This document shows positions 52,785-62,700 of a stretch of DNA of 64,000 nucleotides, piece by piece. Both the position numbers and the translations under genes were made by a program. How positions within the stretch are numbered: position 1 is the stretch's first letter; the number at the start of each line of letters is the position of its first letter. Source of the stretch: Ktedonobacter racemifer DSM 44963 (GTDB lineage Bacteria > Chloroflexota > Ktedonobacteria > Ktedonobacterales > Ktedonobacteraceae); contig NZ_ADVG01000002.1 of NCBI RefSeq assembly GCF_000178855.1, forward strand, positions 1,178,001-1,242,000, given 5' to 3'. The notes beneath the pieces are model-generated. The model searched no databases and was not told where the DNA came from. It saw only the letters and a program-made list of their open reading frames with translations.

Positions 52785-53756
52785 ATGGCTACAAAGCGCT
52801 GTCTTCCCACGCGTTTCTTTGAGGACCCTGATGTGATGAGCCTGAGCAGCAAGGATGCCCAATTGATTTTGATTGGCCTGGTGCTTATGGCTGACGATGA
52901 AGGTCGCGAACTGGCTCACACATCCCTGATCAGCCGCAAACTGGATTATACCCCTGACCTGGTTGAGCAAGTGCTTTCTGAGTTAGAAGCCAATGACCTG
53001 ATCATTCTCTACCAGGCTGGCCGACATCGTTACTATAGCCTGACTCGCTGGAAACAGTGGCAAAGTCTCAGCCCGGCAAAGATCACGCCCTCGAAGCATC
53101 CTGCACCGCCTTCTGAAAGGGGAGAAAAGGCGGTTTTGCCTTCGTTTGAAGATGAGAGCGAACATTCCCAGGAAAACGGCGGAATTTCCCAGGGAAATTC
53201 TGGGAAATCCGGCGAAAGTCCGTCTCAATATAATTTAAGTCAATATAATTTAAGTCAACGTAAGCAAAGTGAAGAGCAAAACCACGAAGAGCAATCTTCA
53301 CCTCCTGCCAATGTCATCCCTTTTCCTCCAAGTGCCGACGGCGACGATGCTCAGGTAGAAGAAAAGGGAAAAGACCTTGAGGGCCTCACTACCCAGATCG
53401 CCGCTATTCTCCAACTGCCTGCAAGCGCGGCTCTTCATCGTCTCGTGCAAGAGTTTGCCCAGGAACCTGATCTCTCGCTAACAGGCGAAGCCGACGCCGC
53501 CTGCGAATGGATCGATGATCAGCAGCGAAACCGCAAAGGCAAACGCATATCCCCCGCCTTTTTCCGTGAATGGCTCAAGCGAGAGCGCGCAAGCATACAC
53601 AAACGGCGAGCGTCCCTTGCTGAACAGGAAGCAACTGGAACCGACAACAGGGCTCCTACTTCCCCATCAGCGAGTAAGGGCCTGACCGGGAAAAGTTTGA
53701 TGCACATGGAGCAGCAATACCAACAGTTCCAGGCCCAGCGCGGCCCGCGAAAGTGA
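52785..53756 (+). CDS. Winged-helix replication initiation/helicase-loader-like protein
   Basis: A 323-residue protein. The N-terminal domain (LSSKDAQLILIGLVLMADDE; LDYTPDLVEQVLSELEANDL; LYQAGRHRYYSLTRWKQWQS) is a winged helix of the DnaD/phage replication-organiser kind. A low-complexity linker rich in Asn/Ser/Gln (ISQGNSGKSGESPSQYNLSQ) leads to a C-terminal helical domain. Directly before dnaB, so it probably loads that helicase at the element's origin. The ATG at 52785 follows GGACGG. Confidence 0.8.
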   Translation: MATKRCLPTRFFEDPDVMSLSSKDAQLILIGLVLMADDEGRELAHTSLISRKLDYTPDLVEQVLSELEANDLIILYQAGRHRYYSLTRWKQWQSLSPAKITPSKHPAPPSERGEKAVLPSFEDESEHSQENGGISQGNSGKSGESPSQYNLSQYNLSQRKQSEEQNHEEQSSPPANVIPFPPSADGDDAQVEEKGKDLEGLTTQIAAILQLPASAALHRLVQEFAQEPDLSLTGEADAACEWIDDQQRNRKGKRISPAFFREWLKRERASIHKRRASLAEQEATGTDNRAPTSPSASKGLTGKSLMHMEQQYQQFQAQRGPRK

Positions 53757-53768
53757 GGATGATATACG

Positions 53769-55115
53769 ATGGTTGAACGACTTCCCCCCTCCAACCTGGA
53801 AGCGGAAGCCGCGCTTCTCGGGAGTCTCATCATCGACCCTGAAGCGGTTGGTCTGATCGCTGACGTTCTCTCTCCCGACGATTTTTACCGTCAGGCTCAT
53901 AGCATGATCTATGAAGCGATTCTGACCCTCTATGAGCAGCAAGAACCTGCTGACCTGGTGACACTCAGCGATGAACTCATCAGGCGCGGCAAACTGGACG
54001 AAGTGGGAGGCGATGACTACATCACGTCTCTGGTGAACACCGTCCCAACCAGTGGCAACGTGGAGTACTACGGCCGCATTGTTGCCCGCACTGCTCAAGC
54101 CCGGCGGCTCATTCATGCAGCTGGACAAATCGCGGCCACGGCCTACGAAGATGACGAGCAGGCTACAGAGAAAGCGGAACAACTCATTTTCTCTCTGTCT
54201 CAAACGCGCGGCTCATCTGACTTTGCTTCTGTGAGCTCAATCTTGAGCGACTGTATCGCGATGCTGGAAACCGCCAGTAACCGCGAAGGGAAACTGCTTG
54301 GAGTCCCAACCGGCTTCAACGCCCTGGATGTTCCCCTGGGTGGGCTGCAACCCTCTGACCTGGTGATCCTGGCTGCGCGTCCCGCTGTTGGTAAGACCAG
54401 CTTTGCCCTCAATGTAGCCTACAATGCCGCCTATCTCCACCAGCAACGCGTGGCGGTCTTCTCGTTGGAAATGAGTAAGCAACAGTTAGGTATGCGTCTT
54501 CTATCCATGGCCTCGGAACTGGATCAACAACGGCTACGTATGGGTTGGATTCAAGATGATGAGTGGGAAAAGGTAAGCGAGGCCGCGGGGACGCTTGCCG
54601 CAGGTTCCATCTGGATTGATGACACAGCCGGGATAGCGCCCTCTGCCATGCGAAGTAAAGCGCGTCGCCTTCAGGCACAGCAAGGGGTAGACCTGATCAT
54701 TGTGGACTACCTCCAGCTGATGCACGTCTCCCAGGAGAAACGCACGCAAAACCGCGAACAGGAGATCGCGGACATCAGCCGCAACCTCAAAGCCCTGGCA
54801 AAAGAATTAAACGTGCCTGTCCTGGCTCTAGCCCAACTCTCCCGAGCCGTCGAGAGCCGTCAGGCGAAAATCCCCCAACTCTCGGACCTGCGAGAATCGG
54901 GGGCCATCGAGAACGACGCCGATGTGGTGCTCTTCATCTACCGCGAAGAGCTCTACAACCCCGACAACGAAGAGGCGCGCAACACGGCCGACATCATCAT
55001 TGCCAAGCATCGCAATGGCCCTGTAGGAACTGTACGCCTGGCCTTCAATGCCAGTCAAACCCGCTTCGCCCCTTTGGAAGTAACTTCAAGAACAGAAAGT
55101 GAGTCATTCGAATGA
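53769..55115 (+). CDS. dnaB: Replicative DNA helicase DnaB
   Basis: A 448-residue hexameric helicase. The N-terminal DnaB domain (PPSNLEAEAALLGSLIIDPE) is complete. RecA-like core: Walker A AARPAVGKTSFALN near residue 203, Walker B LIIVDYLQLM near residue 311, the sensor region VPVLALAQLSRAVESR, and the arginine finger region FIYREELYNPD. It starts 12 bp after the loader gene and its stop overlaps the next start (ATGA). It indicates that the element replicates on its own at some stage. Confidence 0.96.
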   Translation: MVERLPPSNLEAEAALLGSLIIDPEAVGLIADVLSPDDFYRQAHSMIYEAILTLYEQQEPADLVTLSDELIRRGKLDEVGGDDYITSLVNTVPTSGNVEYYGRIVARTAQARRLIHAAGQIAATAYEDDEQATEKAEQLIFSLSQTRGSSDFASVSSILSDCIAMLETASNREGKLLGVPTGFNALDVPLGGLQPSDLVILAARPAVGKTSFALNVAYNAAYLHQQRVAVFSLEMSKQQLGMRLLSMASELDQQRLRMGWIQDDEWEKVSEAAGTLAAGSIWIDDTAGIAPSAMRSKARRLQAQQGVDLIIVDYLQLMHVSQEKRTQNREQEIADISRNLKALAKELNVPVLALAQLSRAVESRQAKIPQLSDLRESGAIENDADVVLFIYREELYNPDNEEARNTADIIIAKHRNGPVGTVRLAFNASQTRFAPLEVTSRTESESFE

Positions 55116-55417
55116 CACAGCGACAAAAAAATCTGACTATGTCTCAAAATCTCAACGTTGGAAGCACACCTTTGAAACCCGCTGGGAGGTTGTCAGTTAT
55201 GCCTAGAACAAACAGAAAAGCAACACAGGAGCAACCATTAATGTCGTATTTGACAGCGCCCCAGGTTGCTGCAAGACTTGGTTTCTCGCGGAGTCAAATA
55301 TATGCAATGGTAGCAGAACGGTCTATCCCCCATTATAAGATTGGCGGAGCAATCAGGTTTAATCCTGAAGAGATAGATGAATGGCTTGTCCAGTCTCGGG
55401 TTCCTGTAGCACAGTAA
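55112..55417 (+). CDS. Excisionase-like helix-turn-helix protein
   Basis: A 101-residue protein with a C-terminal HTH of the helix_turn_helix_17/excisionase type: LTAPQVAARLGFSRSQIYAM then SIPHYKIGGAIRFNPEEIDE. The first 40 residues are basic and may be disordered; internal ATGs could also start translation. Position between dnaB and the integrase suggests a directionality factor for excision. Confidence 0.85.
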   Translation: MTQRQKNLTMSQNLNVGSTPLKPAGRLSVMPRTNRKATQEQPLMSYLTAPQVAARLGFSRSQIYAMVAERSIPHYKIGGAIRFNPEEIDEWLVQSRVPVAQ

Positions 55418-55443
55418 GTAGTAGTGTAGCAACAAACAAAAAG

Positions 55444-55480
55444 AAGTCCCACCGATGACTCACGCGCATGGGTGGGACTT
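55444..55480 (+). terminator. Terminator between excisionase and integrase genes
   Basis: AAGTCCCACC and GGTGGGACTT arms, 17-nt loop, then CTTTGTGG. It lies just upstream of the integrase ribosome site and could attenuate integrase expression. Confidence 0.75.
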
Positions 55481-55499
55481 CTTTGTGGAGTTAAACAAT

Positions 55500-56645
55500 A
55501 TGGGTCGAAAATCACACTATGGCGAGGGCAGCGTCTTCAAAAGGAAAGACGGCCGTTATGAAGCTACTGTCCCCAACTTTAACGGGAAAAGAAAATCATT
55601 CTATGGTGCAACTGAGACAGAGGCCAAGAAGAAAAGGAAAGAGGCCCTTGCCCAGCTCGCACGTGGGGAACATGTTGAAGTAGACCGCCAGAAAGTAGGC
55701 GACTATCTGCTGTACTGGATCTCAGTACATGGGCCTACCATCGAGCGTTCTACGGCTCAAATGTATGGTTACCACATCCGGAACCACTTTGTACCTGGGA
55801 TAGGGCATATAGCTCTTCAGAAATTGACTGTGGAAGATCTGCAAACCTTCTTTAACAAACTTATTAAAGAAGGCTTGCAAAGCACTACCATTCACCTGCT
55901 TCACCGCATATTGAAAGCGGCTCTCAATGACGCCATCAGGTGGGAGAAGATAGCTAAAAATCCCGCACGTTATGTAAAACTTCCCAAAGAGCAGGAGAAA
56001 AGAGAAAAGCGTATTCTGACTGCTGAGCAAGCCCAAACGTTTATCAATGCTGCACAGAATGCCCTGAACGAAGGGCGTCAGATTGGCGCCGTCACGTTGC
56101 TTTTTATGACAACAGCTATTCGTATAGGAGAAGCGCTCTCGTTGCACTGGTCCGAGGTCAATTTTGAGAAGAAAGAAATTCGCATAGAGAACACACTCAA
56201 ATATGATCGCGAGAATCCAGGCTTCTACGAGACCGGTCCAAAGTCAAAGAGCAGTGTGAGGAGGATACTCCTCTCTCGCCTTGCCCTGGAAACGCTCTCC
56301 GCACATCGTATCAATCAGGTAGAGCAACGTTTGCAGGCATCGGAGTGGGAAGACAATAACCTGGTCTTTACCAATCCGAAGGGTGGGCATATGTGGGACA
56401 CAACCATCCGTTATCAGTTAAGAAGCTTTTTGAAAGGATTGGGACTCCCCGAAGATCTTCGACCGCATGAGTTACGCCACAATGTATCCACTGCTTTGAT
56501 CGAAGCTGGCGTGAGCATCAAAACGGTGCAAGAGATGCTCGGCCACAGTAAGATATCCACAACGATGGATATCTATGGGCATGTAACTCCCAAGATGAAA
56601 CAAAACGCTGCCGATGAGATAGACAGAATGTTTGGCGAAGAATAA
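55500..56645 (+). CDS. Tyrosine integrase of the element
   Basis: A 381-residue phage-type integrase: an N-terminal AP2-like arm-binding part (SVFKRKDGRYEATVPNFNGK), a SAM-like core-binding domain (QMYGYHIRNHFVPGIGHIAL), and a catalytic domain with Arg (TTAIRIGEALSLHW), Lys (GPKSKSSVRRI), HxxR (RPHELRHNVST), His (MLGHSKISTTMD) and Tyr (IYGHV). It catalyses integration and excision at att sites. The attachment site should lie just outside, but no matching pair of repeats was recognised. Confidence 0.95.
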   Translation: MGRKSHYGEGSVFKRKDGRYEATVPNFNGKRKSFYGATETEAKKKRKEALAQLARGEHVEVDRQKVGDYLLYWISVHGPTIERSTAQMYGYHIRNHFVPGIGHIALQKLTVEDLQTFFNKLIKEGLQSTTIHLLHRILKAALNDAIRWEKIAKNPARYVKLPKEQEKREKRILTAEQAQTFINAAQNALNEGRQIGAVTLLFMTTAIRIGEALSLHWSEVNFEKKEIRIENTLKYDRENPGFYETGPKSKSSVRRILLSRLALETLSAHRINQVEQRLQASEWEDNNLVFTNPKGGHMWDTTIRYQLRSFLKGLGLPEDLRPHELRHNVSTALIEAGVSIKTVQEMLGHSKISTTMDIYGHVTPKMKQNAADEIDRMFGEE

Positions 56646-56937
56646 ACAATAAGCAAGGGGCTAGTAGTCAGTCCACTTTGGTTTTGATGTCAAGGTAGAG
56701 ATCGTGACGACTCCCCACGCATAAATGCGGGGGCTTCTCAGGAGGCCGAAGCTTCCTGAAGGCTCCGTCCGAGCCTATGGTGCGTTACTCTCTTGGTGAA
56801 AGGCGGCTGGTGGGCTCTTAAAGACCTTTCGAGAGGTACAGGGACACATGCACGCAAGCGCTTTTACGCAAGGGAACGATTTACCTTGCAACCCAGGAAA
56901 CACTTTTTGGTTGTGTATGTACAAAAACACTTGTTCT
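56646..56937 (-). mobile_element. IS200/IS605-like end sequence, left part
   Basis: The hairpin CCCCACGCATAAATGCGGGG (56711-56730) with flanking GACT ... CTTCTC is of the IS200/IS605 end type. On the minus strand it is the 3' end of a roughly 240-nt transcript expected from the promoter at 56938-56966. There is no tnpA or tnpB gene here. The partner end probably lies at 58641-58770 beyond the inserted ISKra4 element. Confidence 0.55.
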
Positions 56938-56966
56938 AGTATAGCGGAGAGTGTGGTTCTTGTCAA
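56938..56966 (-). promoter_or_regulatory. Strong sigma70-type promoter on the minus strand
   Basis: TTGACA (56961-56966), exact 17-bp spacer, TATACT (56938-56943). It reads into the IS605-like sequence with no ORF of note behind it, as if driving a noncoding RNA. Confidence 0.75.
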
Positions 56967-57081
56967 GAAGGAAAGATTCATTGGGTGCGGTTCATTTTTT
57001 TGCAAACTCAGCGATTGGGACGAAGAGGAAGGGGAAATGATAAGATAAAAAAACAGGAAGAAGCCAGCAAGGAGGTTGCCG

Positions 57082-57444
57082 ATGGAAAAATCCTCACTCG
57101 CCGAAGTCTGGAGACTGCTCAGCGAGAGCGTCTTTGAAGAAATGGAAGCGTGGCGCAAAGAGCACCCAACAGCGACATTCCAAGAGATCGAAGACGAGCT
57201 GGATGCTCGGCTCTCAGGCATGCGGGCCCAGATGTTAGCTGACCTAGCTCAACAGAGTCCCAAACGGGATTGGAGTGGACAAGAAGCAGAGAAGCGTCCC
57301 CGTTGCCCGCAGTGTGGAGCGGACTTACAGGCGCGAGGTAAGCACGAGCGAAGATTGGCAACGCAAGGGGGCCAAGAGGTCAAACTCAGCCGACGGTATG
57401 GAACGTGCCCGCAGTGTGGAAGCGGGCTTTTTCCCCCTGGATGA
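57082..57444 (+). CDS. ISKra4 transposase, first frame
   Basis: 120 codons encoding the N-terminal helical domain (EMEAWRKEHPTATFQEIEDE) and zinc-binding cysteines (CPQCGADLQARG, GTCPQCGSG). It ends shortly after GSGLFPPG, inside a TTTTTCCCCC run. AAGGAGG lies before the ATG at 57082. The second frame continues the protein. Confidence 0.85.
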   Translation: MEKSSLAEVWRLLSESVFEEMEAWRKEHPTATFQEIEDELDARLSGMRAQMLADLAQQSPKRDWSGQEAEKRPRCPQCGADLQARGKHERRLATQGGQEVKLSRRYGTCPQCGSGLFPPG

Positions 57445-58630
57445 AGAACTGAATCTGCCCTCGAGTGGACTGACGCCTCATGCCCACCAGGGATTGGTCT
57501 TGTTGGGAAGCATGGTGCCATATGCCTGCGCAGCCACACACCTGGAAACCCTTTTGAAAGTCCAGGTCAGTAAGAGCACGGTGCGCCGACTCACTGAACA
57601 GGCAGGAGCATGCTTGCAACAGTGGCAGGATCAATACGCTTGCCCAGGGCAAGGGAGTGAGCAGCCCAAACAGGCAGCGCCGCGGCAGGCGATGGCAACA
57701 GATGGGGTGTTGATCCCCGTTTTGCCAAACGAGTGGGCGGAGGTCAAAATGGTCACAATTGGCGAGGTATGCCAAACGAAGTCAGGTGAGCCGCATTGCG
57801 AGAAGCTGAGTTATTTTGCCCGTCTGGCTGATGCCGAAACCTTTGGAGATCTGGCGTCCTTCGAGATCCAGCGGCGACGAGTCGATCAAGCCAGAGAGGT
57901 AGCCGCCATCAACGATGGAGCAGAATGGATTCAGGGATTTGTGCAAGGCCATCGTGCCGATGCAGTGCGTATTCTGGATTTTGCGCATGCCGCTCAATAC
58001 ATCAGTGAGATCGCAACCCTGGCCCAAAACGCCGGAGTGCCATTGCCGCCGACATGGGTAAGCGAGCAGTGGCATAAGCTCAAGGAGGATGGACCGACAA
58101 GCGTACTCAAGGAAGTGCGGCGGCTGAGCGCATCAACTCCAGGTGACGAGATGCTCGAGAAGGTGGCCTATCTGCACAAACGGGAAGGGCAGATGCAGTA
58201 TCAGCAGTATCGGGCAGGTGGCTGGCCTATTGGATCAGGGATCGCGGAAAGCGGCAACAAACTGGTGGTGCAAGCTCGCCTCAAAGGAGCAGGGATGCAT
58301 TGGGCACGTCCTCAGGTGAATGCGATGTTGGCCCTGCGAACCACCTTGTGCAGTAACCGATGGACCCAGGACTGGCATGTGGTCAGGGCGAGTTGGCACA
58401 CCAGCCGCCTCCAACGTTTTCGCGCACGCAGTCAAGCGGCTTTGGCCAAAGCCTCTCTTCGCTTGCAGCAAACTTTCTGGCGCTTGCCTTTGCCTCTTAT
58501 CCTGGCGTGTTTCCCCTCCCCTCCCCCAACCTCAATGGCTCCCAAAGGACGGACCGAGGGACAGAGGCGTTGGGGACGGCAGACCTTTTCCCAGCGAGCT
58601 ATCCAAGATGGACGCTATGCAAAAAAATGA
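57422..58630 (+). CDS. ISKra4 transposase, second frame
   Basis: About 402 codons continuing the same protein from EAGFFPLDEELNLP. It includes the catalytic-core wording AMATDGVLIPVLPN, FAHAAQYISEIATLAQNAGV, and QYRAGGWPIGSGIAESGNKL. The frame is shifted by one base relative to the first part at the T5C5 run, either a programmed shift or a run-length mutation. The 5' coordinate is the frame junction, not a start codon. Confidence 0.85.
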   Translation, partial: AGFFPLDEELNLPSSGLTPHAHQGLVLLGSMVPYACAATHLETLLKVQVSKSTVRRLTEQAGACLQQWQDQYACPGQGSEQPKQAAPRQAMATDGVLIPVLPNEWAEVKMVTIGEVCQTKSGEPHCEKLSYFARLADAETFGDLASFEIQRRRVDQAREVAAINDGAEWIQGFVQGHRADAVRILDFAHAAQYISEIATLAQNAGVPLPPTWVSEQWHKLKEDGPTSVLKEVRRLSASTPGDEMLEKVAYLHKREGQMQYQQYRAGGWPIGSGIAESGNKLVVQARLKGAGMHWARPQVNAMLALRTTLCSNRWTQDWHVVRASWHTSRLQRFRARSQAALAKASLRLQQTFWRLPLPLILACFPSPPPTSMAPKGRTEGQRRWGRQTFSQRAIQDGRYAKK

Positions 58631-58640
58631 ACCGCACCCA

Positions 58641-58772
58641 GATTCATTGTATTGCCTGTATACTGTCAAGCCTTCCATTCTCCCAACCACCCTATCCACC
58701 AGAAAAGGACTCGCTTATATCCCCATGCCTCAAGGCAGGGGTTTTACGCTCGGTCCGATAAAGTTTATTGGT
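58641..58772. mobile_element. IS200/IS605-like end sequence, right part
   Basis: Contains ATCCCCATGCCTCAAGGCAG then GGGTTTTACGCTCGGTCCGA, a hairpin and flank of the type seen at IS200/IS605 ends. It follows the ISKra4 target duplication. Confidence 0.5.
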
Positions 58773-58828
58773 TTTTTTTGCATATCCCCCGAAACGGTGT
58801 ACCCGTTTCGGGGGGATATGCAAAAAAA
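58773..58828. repeat. 56-bp palindrome, copy 1
   Basis: TTGCATATCCCCCGAAACGG, a 4-bp centre and the inverse arm with one extra G. The same palindrome is at 63266-63328. Confidence 0.85.
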
Positions 58829-59258
58829 CCCGTATAGGTGGCGCAGGCTGTTAAGCGAGGGAGGCGTAGTTGCGATGAGCAGTAATGAGGAAGTGGTGGC
58901 CAAATCGGAAGTAACACGGTTGCAGCAACGTATCGTCGAACTGGAGCGGGCACTGGGCCGTAAGACGCTGGAGAACGATATCCTGCGCGAGACAATCGAG
59001 AAAACAGATCAAAAAAACAGACCTTGCGACTGCCGTTGCTTCCGAAGGAAGGTGGTCTGTGAAAACCGTTGCTGATGTCCTGGAAGTCTCACGCTCTAAC
59101 CTGATTGACAGAGTGGAGGGCAGGAAAAAGAAACGGGGGCGCTACCGAAAGCAGGACGACGCTCAGCTCGTCCAGGAGGTGCAGAAAATTGTCGATGTGC
59201 GGCCAACCTACGGCTATCGGCGTATCACCCGCCTGCTCAATAAAGAGCGCCAGGCGCA
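58829..59258 (+). pseudogene. Truncated IS3-family (IS2-group) element
   Basis: The first frame reads WRRLLSEGGVVAMSSNEEVV then LQQRIVELERALGRKTLEND, the orfA leucine-zipper region; the N-terminal HTH is missing at the palindrome. After the CAAAAAAAC run the second frame reads TVADVLEVSRSNLIDRVEGR and VRPTYGYRRITRLLNKER, the start of orfB, then stops matching at 59258. The frame relation (plus one) is not the usual minus-one, a further sign of decay. Confidence 0.8.
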
Positions 59259-59487
59259 TTCTCGTGAATTACGAGCGTGCAGGCGCGATTACAACTAACA
59301 CGGTGTCAGGAAGCAAACATCCTTGAGGTCGCGAGGAGCATTCCCAAACTCACACTTGCTTCGACCGCGCATCACGCGCGAACGGGGGAAAATCAGCGGA
59401 TTGGTGAACAGCAATTCGAGGAGGCGCGCCTGTGCCGATTTTCCACGTCGCTTTTTCGAGCCGTGAGATGTTGGTCGAGCGTCAGAT
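59258..59487. repeat. Tail-of-gene repeat, copy 2, fused to IS3 orfB
   Basis: Matches 34971-35205: it encodes the last residues of a RibD-type protein (NYERAGAITTNTVSGS) in frame with the IS3 orfB fragment, followed by the same downstream 170 bp. It is the only trace of that gene here. Confidence 0.8.
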
Positions 59488-59508
59488 TTACAAAATACCG
59501 ATATTTAT

Positions 59509-59660
59509 AACATTCGATGCATTCTAGGGCGATTTTTGGGCTATCCGGTTGTGATAGTTGTTTCAATATAAATCAAAGTGTTTCACCATGAGGTTCTGTT
59601 CCTGCGGCGGTTCTTCTTGCTGACTTCCCAAAGCGGTTGATTGCTCTCCATGAGAGGGTA
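59509..59660. repeat. Direct repeat flanking the sedolisin gene, left copy
   Basis: Matches 63055-63215 in the same orientation: ATTTATAACATTCGATG, GGGCTATCCGG, GTTTCACCATGAGGTT, GGTTCTTC-TGCTGACTT, TGATTGCTC. Differences are spread throughout (roughly 80 percent by eye). Confidence 0.75.
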
Positions 59661-59698
59661 GCCAGACCGCGAAGGGCGGGACTGCGCTCCCACAAAAA

Positions 59699-59725
59699 GA
59701 GGAGCGGCCAGGCCGGCCGCTCCTC
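59699..59725 (-). terminator. Terminator of the sedolisin gene
   Basis: GAGGAGCGGCC and GGCCGCTCCTC arms, 5-nt loop; the minus strand then reads TTTTTG. It lies 24 bp after the stop. Confidence 0.9.
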
Positions 59726-59748
59726 GTGCAATGGAACTCATTCCACGG

Positions 59749-62700
59749 CTAGTGACCCGTATAACCGATGATATCGCTGGCGCCAGTCCCGCCCTTGAAG
59801 GTGAAGTAGAGGGGCCGTTCGGCTACAATCGGCCCACCGAAGGACTGCACATGCATCGAGACCGTGTAGCCTGCTGAGTTGGGATAGGCTGCGACAATCG
59901 GATTGACGATGCTGTTGATCAGCACACTCGTCCGGCTGTGGGCCGGCAGAGTCAGCTCTTTCTGGATAATGGTGTTATCCGCGAAGATCGTGATCGCTGC
60001 CACCACCGGGGTGCTGTTCGGGTTCTGCAAGGTCAGCCAGTCATTGAAGTTGGTGCCCGTCTGTCCCTCGGCGAAACTGTAGACGCTCTGGCCGGCTGGT
60101 CCGACCTGCCCGACCACATCGTCCATACCGGGATGCATGCTGCCATTGAGTCCGAAGTGGAAATACTGCACCCGTTCCGCCACGATCGGGGCCGTAGCCG
60201 TCACTTCGATGGAGACACTGTTGGTGACCGTACAGGCAGGGTTTCCGTTAAGCCCACAGTTGGGATTTCTATTGGCATTGTTCACGTCAAAGATGATCTG
60301 GCTCTGGGCGTTGACCGGCTGCTGAACGGTTTGTACCGTGCCGTTGGTGTACTCCAGCTTGATGGTGGCCGTGGCCGCAGGTGTGCCCGAGGAGGCGAAG
60401 TTGGCCAGCACCAGGTTTTCCTGGAAGTCCTGGCCGGTATAGCCCTCGGCAAAGAGCCAGTCGGTGCTCTGGGTGGTCACACCCATGGTCGCCGAAGCTC
60501 CCGTGGTTGCGCCTCCAGCATTGGGGACATTGCCATTGAAGTACTCCGAGCGCTCCACCACGATGGGTTGGTCGGAGGTCACCTGGATGGCAGCCTGCCC
60601 GTGGAACTTCGTCGGATTAGTCGTGCCCCGCTGCTGTGCTCCCACCGTCACCGGATCGTTCTCGACGAGCTGCCCGTTGCTGTAGTAGGAGACAGTAACA
60701 TTCGCCGCGCTGGTATTGGGATTGAGGATCTCCAGGAACTCCTGGGAGTTCGACGAGCTATCCCCGGCGGCAAAGTAGAAGCTGGTGGCGGTGCGAGTGG
60801 CACCTAGCACGTCGGTGCCGCTGGCCACGCCATGGGCATTGAAGTACAGCGGCCGCTCGGCCACGATCGGCACGTCCGAGGTCACAATCATCGAAATGGC
60901 CTGCTGGGGTGCGCTCGCTGAGATGCCCAGGTCGTCATTGACCGACCTGGTGATGCGTGTGTTCCCATAGACCGTGTAACTCCAGGTCAGCGAAGGCCGA
61001 TTCTCAAAGAGGTACTGAGTGAAGACATGGGCCGTCCCATCGGTGGGATTCAGAAGGGTCAGATACTGAGTAAATTGACCGCCTACGCTGCCCTCGGCGA
61101 AGTACCACGTCGTACTGCCCGATACTGACCGCCCGCCGCCCCTCATATTACTGGCCAGTACCTCCAGGTCCCCAGTCAGGTACCAACCACTGAAGCTGCC
61201 CAGACCGCTGGCCTGATCATAATCAGTGGTCGCCGGATATTTACTCAGCCCATCACCAAGCGTATCATTGTTGCCGCTGGTAACATCGTGGAAGCCATTG
61301 GGGAGATACGAGGGCCAGCCAAGATTCTGACTGACCTGATAGAGGAGTGGGTTGATGAAGCCAAGATTGAAGCCGCTGTCTTGCAGGGTCTTCTCATTGG
61401 CAATCGCCATGAAGGCCGCCCACAGAGGTGCCGCCGCCGAGGTGCCGCCCACGGCCACCCAGGTATGGCCATTACAAGCGGTGCTGACCGAACAATACAT
61501 CACGTAGCCGGTTGCGGGATCGGCATTGAGCGAGACATCGGGTACTTCGCGGTAACCGTTGCTATAGTTGTTGCTCACGCCAGAGCCGCTCTGCCACGAG
61601 GGAAGAGGCCATACACTGCTGATACCGCCGCCGCCCGCGCCATAGGAGTCGTTCCAGACGGTCTCGCCGCCATAGGAACTTCCGTTCAGGGTGAGAGTTG
61701 TGCCACCAACGCCAGTAACGTAGGGCTGCGAGGCGGGGTCATCGACAGAGGCTGTACCTTTACGGCAATCGTTGGTGCCGGCATCGCCAGAGGCAGCTAA
61801 GACCGTCTGGCCCTGTGCCGCCGCAATCGCGAAGAGGTTGTTCTCTGCGGTCAGCTGTGCTGAGGGCATACTCGCTTCACACGCGCCCCAACTGGTGCTG
61901 ATGACCGAGGCGCTGTTGTCGCTAACCATACGGCTGAAGACGTCCAGTTCACCGGCAGAGGTACGAGGCGCCTCGTAGACTTCCAGACTGGCCAGTTTCG
62001 GGGCGGCACTCAGGATCAGCTCTATGTCCAACTCATCTTCGATTGCGCCAGCGCCTAATGAAGCGCCGCCATCAACCTTGATTTTGTTGATCGGCACCTG
62101 ACTGCCTCCATAGCAGGAGGTGTAGTTACTGATATCCGATGGCAGGTAATCATCAAGCTCCAGCAGAGCGATCGTCTGGCCTTCTCCGTGGAAACCGTTG
62201 CCCTGAAGGGTCTTCAGATCGTACGCCGAGGCAATCTGCGAAGGGATGAAGTAGCCAGTTCCAGCGGAGATACAAGTGACGTTCGCCTGGACCTGGCTCC
62301 GGAGGTTCATTTTTGCGCTTTTCGATGTAGTGATCGGCGCATGCGCCAGATGAACCGAATTGTCTAGACCTGCGATGTTTTGGATCAAGCCAGCCAGGTT
62401 CGCAGGTACCGATGGATTGATGGGAGACGCGTAGAAGTGCGCCCCTTCAGAAGAGATATAGTTATTAATCTGGATATGGAAGGCATGTTCCGCATCGTCC
62501 ACAGTGCCTTTGAAGCCGATGACCAGGTGCAGCTTCCCGGTCAAGGTGACCTGGAAGCCATAGCCCTGCAAGTAATCAATGACGGCTTGCTCGCTGCTGG
62601 CTAATGGGGCAAAAGCAGTAGAAATTTGAGCCGAAGTGAGATGCTGGGGCTTGTGGGTTGACTGCGAGCGGATGGTGTTGTCCGCATAGGCTTTGAGCGC

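Larger units (their letters stand above)
56982..58640 (+). mobile_element. ISKra4-family insertion sequence with target duplication
   Basis: About 1.66 kb with inverted ends (GGGTGCGGTTCATTTTTTTG) and a flanking direct repeat GATTCAT(T) at 56975 and 58641. The transposase is in two overlapping frames. The clean ends and duplication indicate a recent insertion. It split an IS200/IS605-like remnant. Confidence 0.88.

Noticed and set aside
61288..61800. Plus-strand frames opposite the sedolisin gene (also 59938-60807)
   Set aside because: Antisense to a gene with full catalytic motifs; no start signals or family wording.
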